64,000 nt of DNA from Lentilactobacillus parafarraginis DSM 18390 = JCM 14109 (lineage in GTDB: Bacteria; Bacillota; Bacilli; Lactobacillales; Lactobacillaceae). Shown here in pieces: positions 49,351-58,139 of this stretch (positions are counted from its first letter, which is position 1; the number at the start of each line of letters is the position of its first letter). Where the stretch lies: the NCBI RefSeq assembly GCF_001435895.1, contig NZ_AZFZ01000004.1, positions 1 through 64,000 of the forward strand. The letters run 5' to 3'. The notes below the pieces were generated by a model. The model searched no databases, had not been told where the DNA came from, and was given only the letters and a program-made list of their open reading frames with translations. A program made the translations under genes and the position numbers.

Positions 49351-49770
49351 TTGAACAGTTCTGTTTACTCGATCTTAATGATTGTTGTTTTGTTTGCGTT
49401 GATGTATTTCTTGATGATTCGTCCTCAAAGAAAGCAACAGCAAAAGCGGCAGGAACAACTTTCAAAAGTTAAGCAAGGCGATCAGGTCGTTACGATCGGT
49501 CGGCTGCACGGCGTTGTTGACGAAATTAACGAAGCCGATAAAACCGTTACGCTTGATTGTGATGGGATTTACTTGGTCTTTGATTTGAGTGCCATTGCTC
49601 AGGTAAAGCAACCTGCAGTTACCGCTGCAGCAACAGCTACCAACAACAATGCGACTAATGAACAACCAGCTGATGATGCAAAAACCGATAAGCCGGCCGA
49701 TGCTGATTCAGATCAGACGACTCAAAAGTCTGATAATTCAGATAGTGATTCAAAGTCCGAAGACAAGTAA
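49351..49770 (+). CDS. yajC: Preprotein translocase accessory subunit YajC
   Basis: A 139-residue bitopic protein of the Sec translocon. It has one N-terminal helix (YSILMIVVLFALMYFLMI) followed directly by RPQRKQQQKRQE, the family signature, then a small beta domain (VVTIGRLHGVVDEI). The C-terminal ~55 residues are an Asn/Ala/Asp/Ser-rich tail longer than in most homologues. TTG start, with GTGGGTGA upstream. Conserved position after tgt. Confidence 0.95.
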   Translation: MNSSVYSILMIVVLFALMYFLMIRPQRKQQQKRQEQLSKVKQGDQVVTIGRLHGVVDEINEADKTVTLDCDGIYLVFDLSAIAQVKQPAVTAAATATNNNATNEQPADDAKTDKPADADSDQTTQKSDNSDSDSKSEDK

Positions 49771-49771
49771 C

Positions 49772-49819
49772 AAAAATGGGTTGGGGACAGAACAATGTTT
49801 TGCGCCAACCATTTTTTTC
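49772..49819 (+). terminator. Terminator after yajC
   Basis: AAAATGGGTTGG pairs with CCAACCATTTT (one bulged G) around a ~20-nt loop, followed by TTTTTTT. It ends the mutS-yajC series. Confidence 0.82.
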
Positions 49820-49828
49820 GAGTAAAAA

Positions 49829-49842
49829 AGAACATACGTTTG
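49829..49842 (+). promoter_or_regulatory. LexA-like box upstream of dinB
   Basis: AGAACATACGTTTG matches CGAAC-N4-GTTCG except at two positions, and its ATAC centre is common in known DinR boxes. It lies 26 bp before the dinB ATG. Confidence 0.65.
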
Positions 49843-49867
49843 AAGGCCCATAAGTGAGATGAGATAG

Positions 49868-50968
49868 ATGGCAAAAGATGATCGACATATTATTCATATT
49901 GATATGGATGCTTTTTATGCCTCCATTGAAGAACGAGAAGATCCCTCACTGAAAACGAAGCCCCTCATTGTTGCGAAGGATCCCCGCAAGACTGGTGGTC
50001 GTGGGGTGGTATCAACGGCTAACTATGTTGCCAGAAAATATGGGGTCCACTCAGCAATGAGTTCTTCAAAGGCGCTTGAACTCTGTCCCAAGGCGGTTTT
50101 TCGGTTTTCTGGGTTTGAACTTTATCGGGCAGTTTCCCAAAAAATCCACGACATCTTTCATGAGTATACCGATAAAGTGGAATCGGTTGCTTTAGATGAG
50201 GCCTACCTTGACATCACCGACAATAAGCGGCATATTTCCGATTCAATTCAGGTGGGGCGAATGATCCAAGCGGAGATCTTAAAGCAAACTAAATTAACGT
50301 GTTCTGTCGGCGTTTCGTATAACAAATTTCTTGCCAAGGAAGCTTCCGATTACGCCAAGCCGTTTGGGTTAACCGTGATTGAACCTAAGGATGCGATTGA
50401 GTTTTTAAAACGGCTGCCCATTGAGAAATTTCGGGGCGTTGGTAAAAAAACCGTCCCAAAGATGCATGACCTCGGAATTAATGACGGGGCAGATTTAATT
50501 CAATGGTCCCAGATGGATCTTATTAAGCATTTTGGCAAATTTGGATATGTCCTATATGAACGAGCGCGGGGAATTGATAAGCGACCGGTTGAATATGCTC
50601 GGGTTCGAAAATCCGTTGGTAAAGAAAGAACTTTTGGCCCGGAGCTGGAGAATCAGTCCCAGGTTGATGACCAGTTAAAGCATATTGCCGAAATGGTGGC
50701 TGCGGAAATGCAGCAAAAGAAAAAGCATGGCAAAACGCTGGTCCTAAAGATTCGTTATCGCGATTTTTCGACTTTCACCAAACGGATTAGTTTGGATAAT
50801 TACATCCACAACAACCCTTCTGACTACTATGAACTCGCAAGTGAACTACTAACGGAAATGCCGGATATTGGCGCTGGGGTCCGGTTACTTGGGATCACAT
50901 TAACTAATTTGGCAGATTTGAATTATGAAAATATCGTTCTCAATTTATTTGCCGATCCCAAGCGGTGA
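49868..50968 (+). CDS. dinB: DNA polymerase IV
   Basis: Y-family translesion polymerase of 366 residues. The catalytic acids are in [13 protein letters not shown] and [12 protein letters not shown]. The finger motif is [18 protein letters not shown], the thumb HhH is [12 protein letters not shown], and the little-finger domain begins at [12 protein letters not shown]. No clear clamp-binding QLxLF is at the very end, though ENIVLNLF resembles one. The LexA-like box in front suggests SOS control. Confidence 0.97.
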   Translation: MAKDDRHIIHIDMDAFYASIEEREDPSLKTKPLIVAKDPRKTGGRGVVSTANYVARKYGVHSAMSSSKALELCPKAVFRFSGFELYRAVSQKIHDIFHEYTDKVESVALDEAYLDITDNKRHISDSIQVGRMIQAEILKQTKLTCSVGVSYNKFLAKEASDYAKPFGLTVIEPKDAIEFLKRLPIEKFRGVGKKTVPKMHDLGINDGADLIQWSQMDLIKHFGKFGYVLYERARGIDKRPVEYARVRKSVGKERTFGPELENQSQVDDQLKHIAEMVAAEMQQKKKHGKTLVLKIRYRDFSTFTKRISLDNYIHNNPSDYYELASELLTEMPDIGAGVRLLGITLTNLADLNYENIVLNLFADPKR

Positions 50969-51046
50969 TTTAAAAGCTGTTGTTTATTACTTTAAGTAGT
51001 TAGTGTATACTGAAGTGTTCAACAAAGAATAGTGGGGTAATAAGAC

Positions 51047-51994
51047 ATGTCGATTCAAACCGAAATATTAACGAAAATCAAGCAATATAACACCATCATC
51101 ATCCATCGCCACAAGCGGCCGGATCCCGATGCCATTGGCTCGCAGATGGGCCTGGCATCGATTTTGAAGGCGTCCTTTCCTGGAAAGACAATTTTATGCG
51201 CTGGAAAGAATTTTGACAGTTTCAAGTGGCTAGGGACTGCTGACGATATTAGTGACGATCAGTATAAAGACGCGTTAGTGATTGTTGTCGACACGGCCAA
51301 TCAACCACGAGTCGATGATGATCGTTACACGAAGGGCAAGGCGCTCATTAAAATTGACCACCACCCAAACGATGATCAGTTTGGCGACTTGATGTGGGTC
51401 ATGCCTGAAGCATCAAGCACTTCGGAGCTGATTTTTGATTTCTTTGATATGTTTCGTTGTGAATTGACGCTTCCTGACGATGGGGCCCGCGTACTCTATG
51501 CCGGGATTGTTGGTGATACGGGCCGATTTATGTATCCATCCACGTCCGCGCACACCTTTGAAGTTGCGGCAAAACTTGCAGACTTCAACTTTTCACCCAG
51601 TGATGTGAACCAAAAAGAGGACGAAATTGACCTGCCTTTGGCGAGGTTATCCGCTTACGCGTATGAGAATCTTCAAATTCTGGACAGCGGCGCAGCGTAT
51701 TTGGTATTGTCTAATAAGGTTCTTGAACCATTTAAACTCGGCGATGAAAGCACAGCGTCGATTGTGCCGCTTCCCGGACGCATCAAGGAAGTCGTTTCCT
51801 GGGCAATCTTTGTTGAGCAAAAGGAAGGCGACTATCGGATTCGGTTGCGCTCCAAGGGGCCGGCAATTAACGAATTGGCCAAACAATATGGTGGTGGCGG
51901 TCATCCACTGGCCAGTGGCGCCGTCGTGGATAATGAGGATCAAATTAAAACGTTTATCCATGATTTGGATAACCTGGTGAAGAATAGCAAATAG
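51047..51994 (+). CDS. DHH/DHHA1 phosphoesterase, NrnA-like
   Basis: A 315-residue bifunctional oligoribonuclease/pAp-phosphatase type enzyme. The N-terminal DHH domain carries HRHKRPDPDAIGSQ, VVDTANQPRVDD and the defining DHH in IKIDHHPNDD, and the DHHA1 domain ends with GGGGHPLASGAVV. It degrades 2-5 nt RNA products and possibly cyclic-dinucleotide breakdown products. It lies 8 bp before cshB, so RNA-turnover functions are linked. Confidence 0.93.
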   Translation: MSIQTEILTKIKQYNTIIIHRHKRPDPDAIGSQMGLASILKASFPGKTILCAGKNFDSFKWLGTADDISDDQYKDALVIVVDTANQPRVDDDRYTKGKALIKIDHHPNDDQFGDLMWVMPEASSTSELIFDFFDMFRCELTLPDDGARVLYAGIVGDTGRFMYPSTSAHTFEVAAKLADFNFSPSDVNQKEDEIDLPLARLSAYAYENLQILDSGAAYLVLSNKVLEPFKLGDESTASIVPLPGRIKEVVSWAIFVEQKEGDYRIRLRSKGPAINELAKQYGGGGHPLASGAVVDNEDQIKTFIHDLDNLVKNSK

Positions 51995-52002
51995 GAGATT
52001 TT

Positions 52003-53364
52003 ATGACACAATTTTCAGATTTTGGGTTAAAACCCTTTATTTTACAAGCGCTTGACGCGTTGAAGTTTACGGAACCGACTGCTGTCCAGGAAAAACTGAT
52101 TCCAGTGATCATGCGGCATCGGGATGTTGTTGGGCAGTCAGCAACCGGCAGCGGAAAGACCCATGCCTTTCTGTTACCGATTTTTAATCAATTGGACCCC
52201 AGCAACGAATCAGTTCAAGCGGTCATCACAACTCCCAGTCGAGAACTGGCCTATCAAATTCTGGATGCCGCAAAACAAATTGCCAAATTTAGCCCAGATC
52301 AAATAACAATTGGCAGTTACGTTGGCGGAACTGATAAGAAACGCCAAGAGGACCGTTTGAAAAAGGAGCAGCCCCAACTCATTGTCGGCACTCCTGGGCG
52401 GATTTGGGATCTAATTAAAAATGGCGGTCTAGATGTGCATACTGCTTCACAATTAGTGATTGATGAAGCGGATATGACCCTGGACATGGGCTTTTTGGAC
52501 GTCGTTGATCACATCGCTGCCAGTTTTGGAAAAGACGTTCAGATGATGGTCTTTTCAGCCACTATTCCACAGAAAATCACGGTGTTCTTAAAAAAGTATA
52601 TGGATAATCCGGTAATCGAAGAAATTCCGGTGTCTTCAATTATCAGCCCAACGATTGATAACTGGCTGATTTCAACCAAGGGTCAGGACAAAAATCAATT
52701 GATCTACCGGCTTTTAACGGTTGGTGAACCTTACCTTGTGTTGATTTTCGCCAACACGCGAAAGCGAGTCGAAGAACTGACCGACTATTTACGCGGACAG
52801 GGACTGAAGGTTGCCATGGTTCATGGTGGCATCAAGCCTCGTGAGCGGAAACAAATTATGAAGCGAATTAAGAATCTCGACTTTCAGTTTGTGGTTGCGA
52901 CCGATTTGGCTGCACGAGGAATTGATATCGAGGGTGTTTCCCACGTGATTAATGACGATATTCCGACAGAGGATTTGGAATTCTTCATTCACCGGGTGGG
53001 GCGAACCGGCCGGAACGGGATGCCGGGGACTTCGATTACGCTGTACTCGCCGGACGAAGAACAAGAGGTTGAAGAACTCGAAAAGATGGGGATTCATTTT
53101 AAACCCAAAGCTTACAAAAATCATGAAATTATTGATACGTATGATCGTAATCGGCGGGCGACCCATCATAAAAAACGTGAAAAGCTTGACCCAACCATGA
53201 TCGGGTTGATTAAGAAGAAAAAGAAGCACGTTAAGCCCGGCTATAAACGGCAAATTAAGATGTCAATTGCCCGCAAGGAAGAAATGGATCGTCGTGTTTC
53301 ACAACGGGAGCAATCACGGGCCAAACGCAAACAGCGGAAGCAAAGCTCGAATCGTTACAAGTAA
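52003..53364 (+). CDS. cshB: DEAD-box RNA helicase CshB
   Basis: A 453-residue ATP-dependent RNA helicase. The motifs are Q (FTEPTAVQEKLIP), I (SATGSGKTHAF), Ia (TPSREL), Ib (TPGR), II (VIDEADMTLDMGF), III (FSATI), V (VATDLAARGID), VI (HRVGRTGR). It has a basic C-tail (KKKHVKPGYKRQ and RAKRKQRKQSSNRYK). The tail and overall length identify the CshB type rather than CshA. GGAG precedes the ATG. Confidence 0.94.
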   Translation: MTQFSDFGLKPFILQALDALKFTEPTAVQEKLIPVIMRHRDVVGQSATGSGKTHAFLLPIFNQLDPSNESVQAVITTPSRELAYQILDAAKQIAKFSPDQITIGSYVGGTDKKRQEDRLKKEQPQLIVGTPGRIWDLIKNGGLDVHTASQLVIDEADMTLDMGFLDVVDHIAASFGKDVQMMVFSATIPQKITVFLKKYMDNPVIEEIPVSSIISPTIDNWLISTKGQDKNQLIYRLLTVGEPYLVLIFANTRKRVEELTDYLRGQGLKVAMVHGGIKPRERKQIMKRIKNLDFQFVVATDLAARGIDIEGVSHVINDDIPTEDLEFFIHRVGRTGRNGMPGTSITLYSPDEEQEVEELEKMGIHFKPKAYKNHEIIDTYDRNRRATHHKKREKLDPTMIGLIKKKKKHVKPGYKRQIKMSIARKEEMDRRVSQREQSRAKRKQRKQSSNRYK

Positions 53365-53371
53365 AATTCGA

Positions 53372-53400
53372 TTGACATCATTTTCACAAAAAAGTATACT
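53372..53400 (+). promoter_or_regulatory. Promoter of the alaS T-box transcript
   Basis: TTGACA (53372-53377), 17-bp spacer, TATACT (53395-53400), immediately after cshB. Confidence 0.88.
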
Positions 53401-53404
53401 TTGA

Positions 53405-53610
53405 ATGGTTTAAGAATATGTCAGGTCCTGCTACTTTTCAGAAACGTTTTGGTTGATGTGAAAAACGATTTAGTTTACCTGATGCTCTCTTAACACACAA
53501 TTAAACACAAACCTGATGAATCAGGATAAAGTGGTTACGATTTAGCATCGTTGCAATCAGAGTGGTACCGCGCCAATCGGCGTCTCTGTTAGCAACGGTG
53601 CTTTATTTTG
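53405..53610 (+). promoter_or_regulatory. T-box leader (Ala) controlling alaS
   Basis: The T-box bulge TGGTACCGCG is at 53563-53572. Stem I has a lower helix GTTTAAG/CTTAAC and an upper helix TCAGGT/ACCTGA, with the specifier loop between them. The 3' loop strand contains GCT (53484-53486), an Ala codon that fits alaS. The terminator pairs 53544-53562 with 53584-53602 (three mismatches), then TTTATTTT. Confidence 0.92.
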
Positions 53611-53631
53611 GTCGAAGGAGAAGATTACGAT

Positions 53632-56274
53632 ATGAAGAATTTAAGTAGTGGTCAAATCAGACAGATGTTTTTGGACTTTTTCCATGAAAAGGGCCACACA
53701 ATTGAACCAAGCGCATCATTGATTCCAGTGGATGATCCCACGTTGCTGTGGATCAACTCTGGGGTTGCCACGATGAAGAAGTATTTCGATGGCTCCGTTG
53801 TGCCCAAGAATCCAAGAATGACCAGCTCGCAGAAGAGTATTCGCACAAATGATATTGAAAATGTCGGTAAAACCCCGCGGCACCATACCTTATTTGAAAT
53901 GCTGGGAAACTTTTCGGTTGGCGATTACTTCAAAAAAGAGGCCATTACCTGGGCCTTTGAATTATTAACATCCCCAAAATGGTTTGGTTGGGATAAGGAT
54001 AAGCTTTATATGACGGTTTACCCTAAGGACACCGATGCGAAAAAATATTGGGAAAAAGTTGGCGTGGCACCTGATCATATCATTGAGATTGAGGATAATT
54101 TCTGGGATATTGGTCAGGGGCCTTCAGGTCCGGATTCTGAAATCTTTTACGATCGTGGGGCAGACTTTGACGAATTAGCACCTGACGATCCCGAAAACTA
54201 TCCTGGTGGTGAAAATGATCGCTGGCTTGAAGTTTGGAACATTGTTTTTTCTCAATTCAACCATACCCCTGAAGATACTTATGAACCCCTCCCTCGGAAG
54301 AACATTGATACGGGGATGGGACTGGAACGGGTCGTTTCAATTTTTCAACACGCCCGAACGAACTTTGAAACCGACCTGTTTTTACCCATGATTCGCAAGA
54401 CCGAAGAATTTTCGGACAACAAAAAATACGGCGTCGATAAACAAACCGATGTGGCGTTCAGAATTATCGCTGACCACGCCCGGGCAATTACCGTGGCAAT
54501 TGGTGATGGCGCTTTGCCGTCAAATGTTGGCCGGGGCTATGTTATTCGTCGTTTGATTCGTCGGGCTATCGTTAATGGTCAACGACTTGGAATTAAATCA
54601 GCATTCCTTTACAAATTGGCGCCCGTAGTTGGGGAGACATTGAAATCGCATTATCCCGAAGTTTTGGCCCAGCGGGATTACATTGAAAAGGTGATCCACT
54701 CAGAAGAGGATCGGTTCAACGAAACATTAACCGATGGATTGAAATTGCTAAATAACGTGATCGCTGATGCAAAAACGAATCACAGCAACCAAATTGATGG
54801 GCCGACCGCTTTCAAGCTTTATGATACCTATGGGTTTCCATTCGAGTTAACGGGGGAAGAAGCTGCCGAAGCTGGATTAACCGTCGACAAGCAAGGCTTT
54901 GAAGTTGAAATGCAGAAGCAAAAAGACCGGGCTCGAAACGCCCGCAGCAGTGCCAAATCAATGGGTGTGCAACGGGACTTACTTGTGAAGGTTAAGGATG
55001 CCAGCGACTACGTGGGTTATGATACGTTGGACGTAAAAGATGCCAAACTGATTGACATTGTTGACGATGAAAAATTGGTTGATGAATCAAAATCAGACAC
55101 CGTTGAACTCATCTTTGATAAAACACCGTTCTATGCTGAAATGGGTGGCCAGGTTGCCGATCGGGGCGTCATTTTGGACGATAACGATGAGAAGGTTGCT
55201 GACGTCATCGACGTGCAGCATGCTCCAAATGGTCAAAACCTTCACACCGTTAAAACCCAAGAACCTTTGATTAAGGGCCAACAGTATCATTTAATTGTGG
55301 ATCGCTTATTTCACAGTCGGGTTGAAAAAAATCATACGGCCACTCATTTGCTTGACCAGTCCTTGAGAAATATTTTGGGCGGTCATACCCAACAAGCAGG
55401 TTCATTAGTTGAGCCAAACTATTTGCGATTTGATTTCAATCATTTTGGTCAAGTGACTGACGAAGATTTACAAAAGGTTGAAGATTTAGTAAACAAACAA
55501 ATCTTTAATGAAATTGATGTTAAAACGGTTGTGACTGATCCAAAGACTGGTAAGAAAATGGGGGCCATTGCCCTGTTTAGTGAGAAATACGGCGACAAAG
55601 TTCGGGTGGTTTCCATTGGGGACTTCTCCGTTGAATTTTGTGGTGGGACCCATGTTGCCAACACTCGGGATATTGGTCTGTTTAAGATTGTTTCTGAATC
55701 TGGGGTTGGTGCCGGGGTTCGGCGAATTGAGGCCGTAACCTCAAAAGAAGCATTTAGACTCTTAAATAATCAATCTAATGAATTAAAGCAAATCTCGCGG
55801 AGCCTGAAAGTGACCCAGCTTAAGGATGTTCCAACCCGGGTCAGCCAGCTTCAAGATGACATTAAGACTCTTGAGACCAAGCAGTCGTCTCTGGAAGCCA
55901 AACTTGCCGGTAAGCAAGCCGAAGATGTCTTTAATGCCAAGCAGACTGTTGGACAATACACGATCATTACGGGTATTATCAAGGAAGCCGGAATGCAACA
56001 GCTTCGTCAGCTTGCTGACACGTGGCGGGCCAAAAAATTGTCAGATGTTTTGGTTCTCGGTACCGGTAGCGGTCAGAAGGCAAACCTGATCGTGGCAGTC
56101 ACTGATGATCAGGTGAAGAATGGCATCAAAGCTGGCGATTTGATCAAATCAATTGCCGGTAATATCAAAGGTGGCGGTGGCGGCCGACCAAACATGGCCC
56201 AAGCTGGCGGTAAAGATCCAGCTGGTTTAGATTCCGCTATGAAGGCCGCGGTTGCGTGGTTAGGAAATAAGTAA
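53632..56274 (+). CDS. alaS: Alanyl-tRNA synthetase
   Basis: Class II synthetase of 880 residues. The catalytic core has SSGQIRQMFLDFFHEKGH, DPTLLWINSGV and RPNP-like elements. The editing domain carries HTATHLLDQ and the zinc Cys-x3-His in FCGGTHVANT. The C-Ala domain ends with GGGGGRPNMAQAGG. ATG 53632 gives the normal MKNLSS start, with AAGGAG about 11 bp upstream. Controlled by the T-box. Confidence 0.98.
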   Translation: MKNLSSGQIRQMFLDFFHEKGHTIEPSASLIPVDDPTLLWINSGVATMKKYFDGSVVPKNPRMTSSQKSIRTNDIENVGKTPRHHTLFEMLGNFSVGDYFKKEAITWAFELLTSPKWFGWDKDKLYMTVYPKDTDAKKYWEKVGVAPDHIIEIEDNFWDIGQGPSGPDSEIFYDRGADFDELAPDDPENYPGGENDRWLEVWNIVFSQFNHTPEDTYEPLPRKNIDTGMGLERVVSIFQHARTNFETDLFLPMIRKTEEFSDNKKYGVDKQTDVAFRIIADHARAITVAIGDGALPSNVGRGYVIRRLIRRAIVNGQRLGIKSAFLYKLAPVVGETLKSHYPEVLAQRDYIEKVIHSEEDRFNETLTDGLKLLNNVIADAKTNHSNQIDGPTAFKLYDTYGFPFELTGEEAAEAGLTVDKQGFEVEMQKQKDRARNARSSAKSMGVQRDLLVKVKDASDYVGYDTLDVKDAKLIDIVDDEKLVDESKSDTVELIFDKTPFYAEMGGQVADRGVILDDNDEKVADVIDVQHAPNGQNLHTVKTQEPLIKGQQYHLIVDRLFHSRVEKNHTATHLLDQSLRNILGGHTQQAGSLVEPNYLRFDFNHFGQVTDEDLQKVEDLVNKQIFNEIDVKTVVTDPKTGKKMGAIALFSEKYGDKVRVVSIGDFSVEFCGGTHVANTRDIGLFKIVSESGVGAGVRRIEAVTSKEAFRLLNNQSNELKQISRSLKVTQLKDVPTRVSQLQDDIKTLETKQSSLEAKLAGKQAEDVFNAKQTVGQYTIITGIIKEAGMQQLRQLADTWRAKKLSDVLVLGTGSGQKANLIVAVTDDQVKNGIKAGDLIKSIAGNIKGGGGGRPNMAQAGGKDPAGLDSAMKAAVAWLGNK

Positions 56275-56382
56275 TTATTACATCGCCATTACATGTCGGT
56301 TACATTGGCTGTGTTGATTGTAGTTTCAACGATAATCAGTTAAAATTAGTACAAATGACCTGAAGTCATAGAGGTGAATTGT

Positions 56383-56664
56383 ATGAGTTCGTTAGATAAA
56401 ACCATGTTTTTCAATTTCAATGAAGACCAGCCTAAAGATGTGCGGGATACTTTATTGACGGTGTACAAAGCATTGGAAGAAAAGGGTTATAATCCATATA
56501 ATCAAATTGTTGGCTATTTAATATCCGGTGATCCGGCTTACATTCCACGTAATCTAGATGCCCGCAATTTGATTAGAAGACATGAGCGTGATGAAATTAT
56601 TGAAGAACTGGTTCGGTTCTATCTTGATAATCATCCGAATGACTCAAAAAAAGGTGAAAAATGA
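56383..56664 (+). CDS. ireB: IreB family regulatory phosphoprotein (UPF0297)
   Basis: A 93-residue protein: [48 protein letters not shown], with the family's near-invariant core. In Enterococcus faecalis IreB is a substrate of the IreK Ser/Thr kinase and regulates cephalosporin resistance and MurAA turnover. The start ATG 56383 has GAGGTG 6 bp upstream. It overlaps ruvX by 4 bp, giving the conserved alaS-ireB-ruvX-yrzB order. Confidence 0.95.
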   Translation: MSSLDKTMFFNFNEDQPKDVRDTLLTVYKALEEKGYNPYNQIVGYLISGDPAYIPRNLDARNLIRRHERDEIIEELVRFYLDNHPNDSKKGEK

Positions 56665-57095
56665 GATTAATGGGATTAGATGTCGGCTCTAAAACTGTGG
56701 GGGTTGCGGTCAGTGATGCGATTGGCTGGACTTCACAAGGAGTCGAGATTATTCGAATCAATGAAGATGATCAGGAGTTTGGTCTTGATCGGGTTGCCGA
56801 ACTGGTGGATAAGTACCAGGTTGACGGCTTTGTTGTCGGGCTGCCAAAGAATATGAACAATTCTCTTGGCCCGCGGGCAGAAGCATCCCAGCAATATGGG
56901 CAGCGGCTTGAAAAGCAATTTGATCTTCCTGTGGATTTTGAAGATGAACGACTAACCACCGTTGAAGCTCAGCGAATGTTGACTGAGGAAGCCGATATTT
57001 CGAGACGCAAGCGTAAGAAAGTCATTGATAAATTAGCTGCAGGTCTAATATTGCAGAATTATTTAGACCGCAAGGGAAAACTAACTAGAATATGA
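56661..57095 (+). CDS. ruvX: Putative pre-16S rRNA nuclease / Holliday junction resolvase (YqgF, RuvX)
   Basis: RNase H-fold nuclease of 144 residues. The acidic active-site residues are in [15 protein letters not shown], the Glu and the DERLTT motif, and the final Asp in [17 protein letters not shown]. coli YqgF trims pre-16S rRNA; junction cleavage is the older proposal. It starts in an ATGA overlap with ireB. Confidence 0.95.
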   Translation: MRLMGLDVGSKTVGVAVSDAIGWTSQGVEIIRINEDDQEFGLDRVAELVDKYQVDGFVVGLPKNMNNSLGPRAEASQQYGQRLEKQFDLPVDFEDERLTTVEAQRMLTEEADISRRKRKKVIDKLAAGLILQNYLDRKGKLTRI

Positions 57096-57107
57096 GGTAT
57101 GCAAAAT

Positions 57108-57434
57108 ATGGCAGAAGATCCAACACAACAAACAATTACATTAGTCGACGAAAACGGCGACGAAACTTTGTATGACGTTTTTTTTACATTTAAGTCCGAG
57201 GACTTTGATCGGTCATATATTTTAATTTATCCAGCTGGTAAAAAAGATGATGATGAGGTTGAAATCCAAGCCTATGCCCTTCCGGCAGGTGATGATCCTA
57301 GTGATCCTCAAGGCGGCGAATTGCAACCAATTCAAACTGATAAGGAATGGGATATGATCGAGTCCGTTTTGAATACGTTCTTGGGTAAAGATGGCGATCA
57401 AAACGATCAGGCTCAAGACGATGATCAGAAATAA
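57108..57434 (+). CDS. yrzB: DUF1292 protein YrzB (UPF0473)
   Basis: A small acidic protein (108 residues) of unknown function with the family core ITLVDENGDETLYDVFFTF, YILIYPAG and EVEIQAYAL. It ends with an Asp/Gln-rich tail (DGDQNDQAQDDDQK). ATG 57108 is preferred to ATG 57099 because GAGGT is 9 bp upstream of the former and directly touches the latter. Conserved neighbour of ruvX. Confidence 0.93.
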   Translation: MAEDPTQQTITLVDENGDETLYDVFFTFKSEDFDRSYILIYPAGKKDDDEVEIQAYALPAGDDPSDPQGGELQPIQTDKEWDMIESVLNTFLGKDGDQNDQAQDDDQK

Positions 57435-57464
57435 TCTCGTTTTGGCTAATGGATAATTTATGAA

Positions 57465-57507
57465 GGGATTGAGTGCAAAGCTTCAGGTTTTGACTCAGTC
57501 CTTTTTG
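57465..57507 (+). terminator. Terminator after yrzB
   Basis: GGATTGAGT (57466-57474) pairs with ACTCAGTCC (57493-57501), followed by TTTTTG. It closes the alaS-yrzB operon. Confidence 0.88.
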
Positions 57508-57534
57508 ATTGAATGATTTTTGGGATGTGATTTA

Positions 57535-57816
57535 ATGACAAACGATGATAAGAGAAGATTTAAGACGACAATTGCCGGTAAGACATACGTTTTAATCGGA
57601 AAGGGGACTGATGAGCGTCTGCAGGCCGTTTCAGACCTTTTAAATACGCAATTGGCCCAATTAAAGAAGGCAATGCCAAACGTCTCTAACGAGCAGCTGG
57701 CGGTTTTGATGGCCTTTAATGCCATTTCAAAGCAGTTCGAACTCCAGGATCAATTGACGGCCAGAAATGATAAGCAGCCGGCTGTTAAGCAGTCCGGTGG
57801 GGATCGTGATTTTTAA
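57535..57816 (+). CDS. zapA: Cell division protein ZapA
   Basis: FtsZ-ring-stabilising protein of 93 residues. The beta strands KTTIAGKTYVLIGKGT are followed by a helical dimerisation part (QAVSDLLNTQLAQLKKAMPNV, then QLAVLMAFNAISKQFELQDQL). ATG 57535 or TTG 57520 could start it; the former gives the normal length. Only a weak GGGATGTGA lies upstream. It usually heads zapA-cvpA-mutS2, but no cvpA follows here. Confidence 0.88.
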   Translation: MTNDDKRRFKTTIAGKTYVLIGKGTDERLQAVSDLLNTQLAQLKKAMPNVSNEQLAVLMAFNAISKQFELQDQLTARNDKQPAVKQSGGDRDF

Positions 57817-57829
57817 CCTGAGATAATTT

Positions 57830-57995
57830 AACGGGCGTGACGGATTTGCGCCAATGAACGCTGAGATGCGTTGTGGCTGCCAAATGAGATCCCAACGATA
57901 ATGACACCAGTTTGTAAACCATTTGAGTGTCACTGCCAGCAACCCTAGCTGAACGTTCATGGTTTGGCTGGTGGGTAGATCCTGCGATGTTTTTG
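57830..57995. other. Strongly structured intergenic region between zapA and mutS2
   Basis: The 323-bp gap has no convincing ORF. CCAATGAACG (57851-57860) can pair with CGTTCATGG (57954-57962), enclosing GTTG-GGC (57870-57877) with GCC-CAAC (57935-57943) and TGACAC (57902-57907) with GTGTCA (57927-57932). This makes a nested hairpin of about 110 nt that could be a small RNA or the remnant of a structured leader. Strand and transcription are not known. The remaining 58000-58139 shows only the mutS2 ribosome binding site. Confidence 0.5.
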
Positions 57996-58139
57996 ATTGG
58001 GCCTTTTTAGTTTAGGCACAAGTTGATCATCACTGGCAATCCACATTCAATGACGGCTTGCCCGTTATTGGGCCAGTTGTTGGCGAGATAGGCGCGTTTG
58101 CTAGCCACGTACTGCGATAAATTCAAACGAGGAAGGTAT

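Noticed and set aside
57727-57960. Minus-strand ORF of 77 codons across zapA and the gap behind it
   Set aside because: Overlaps zapA in antisense and coincides with the inverted repeats; no ribosome binding site or family resemblance.
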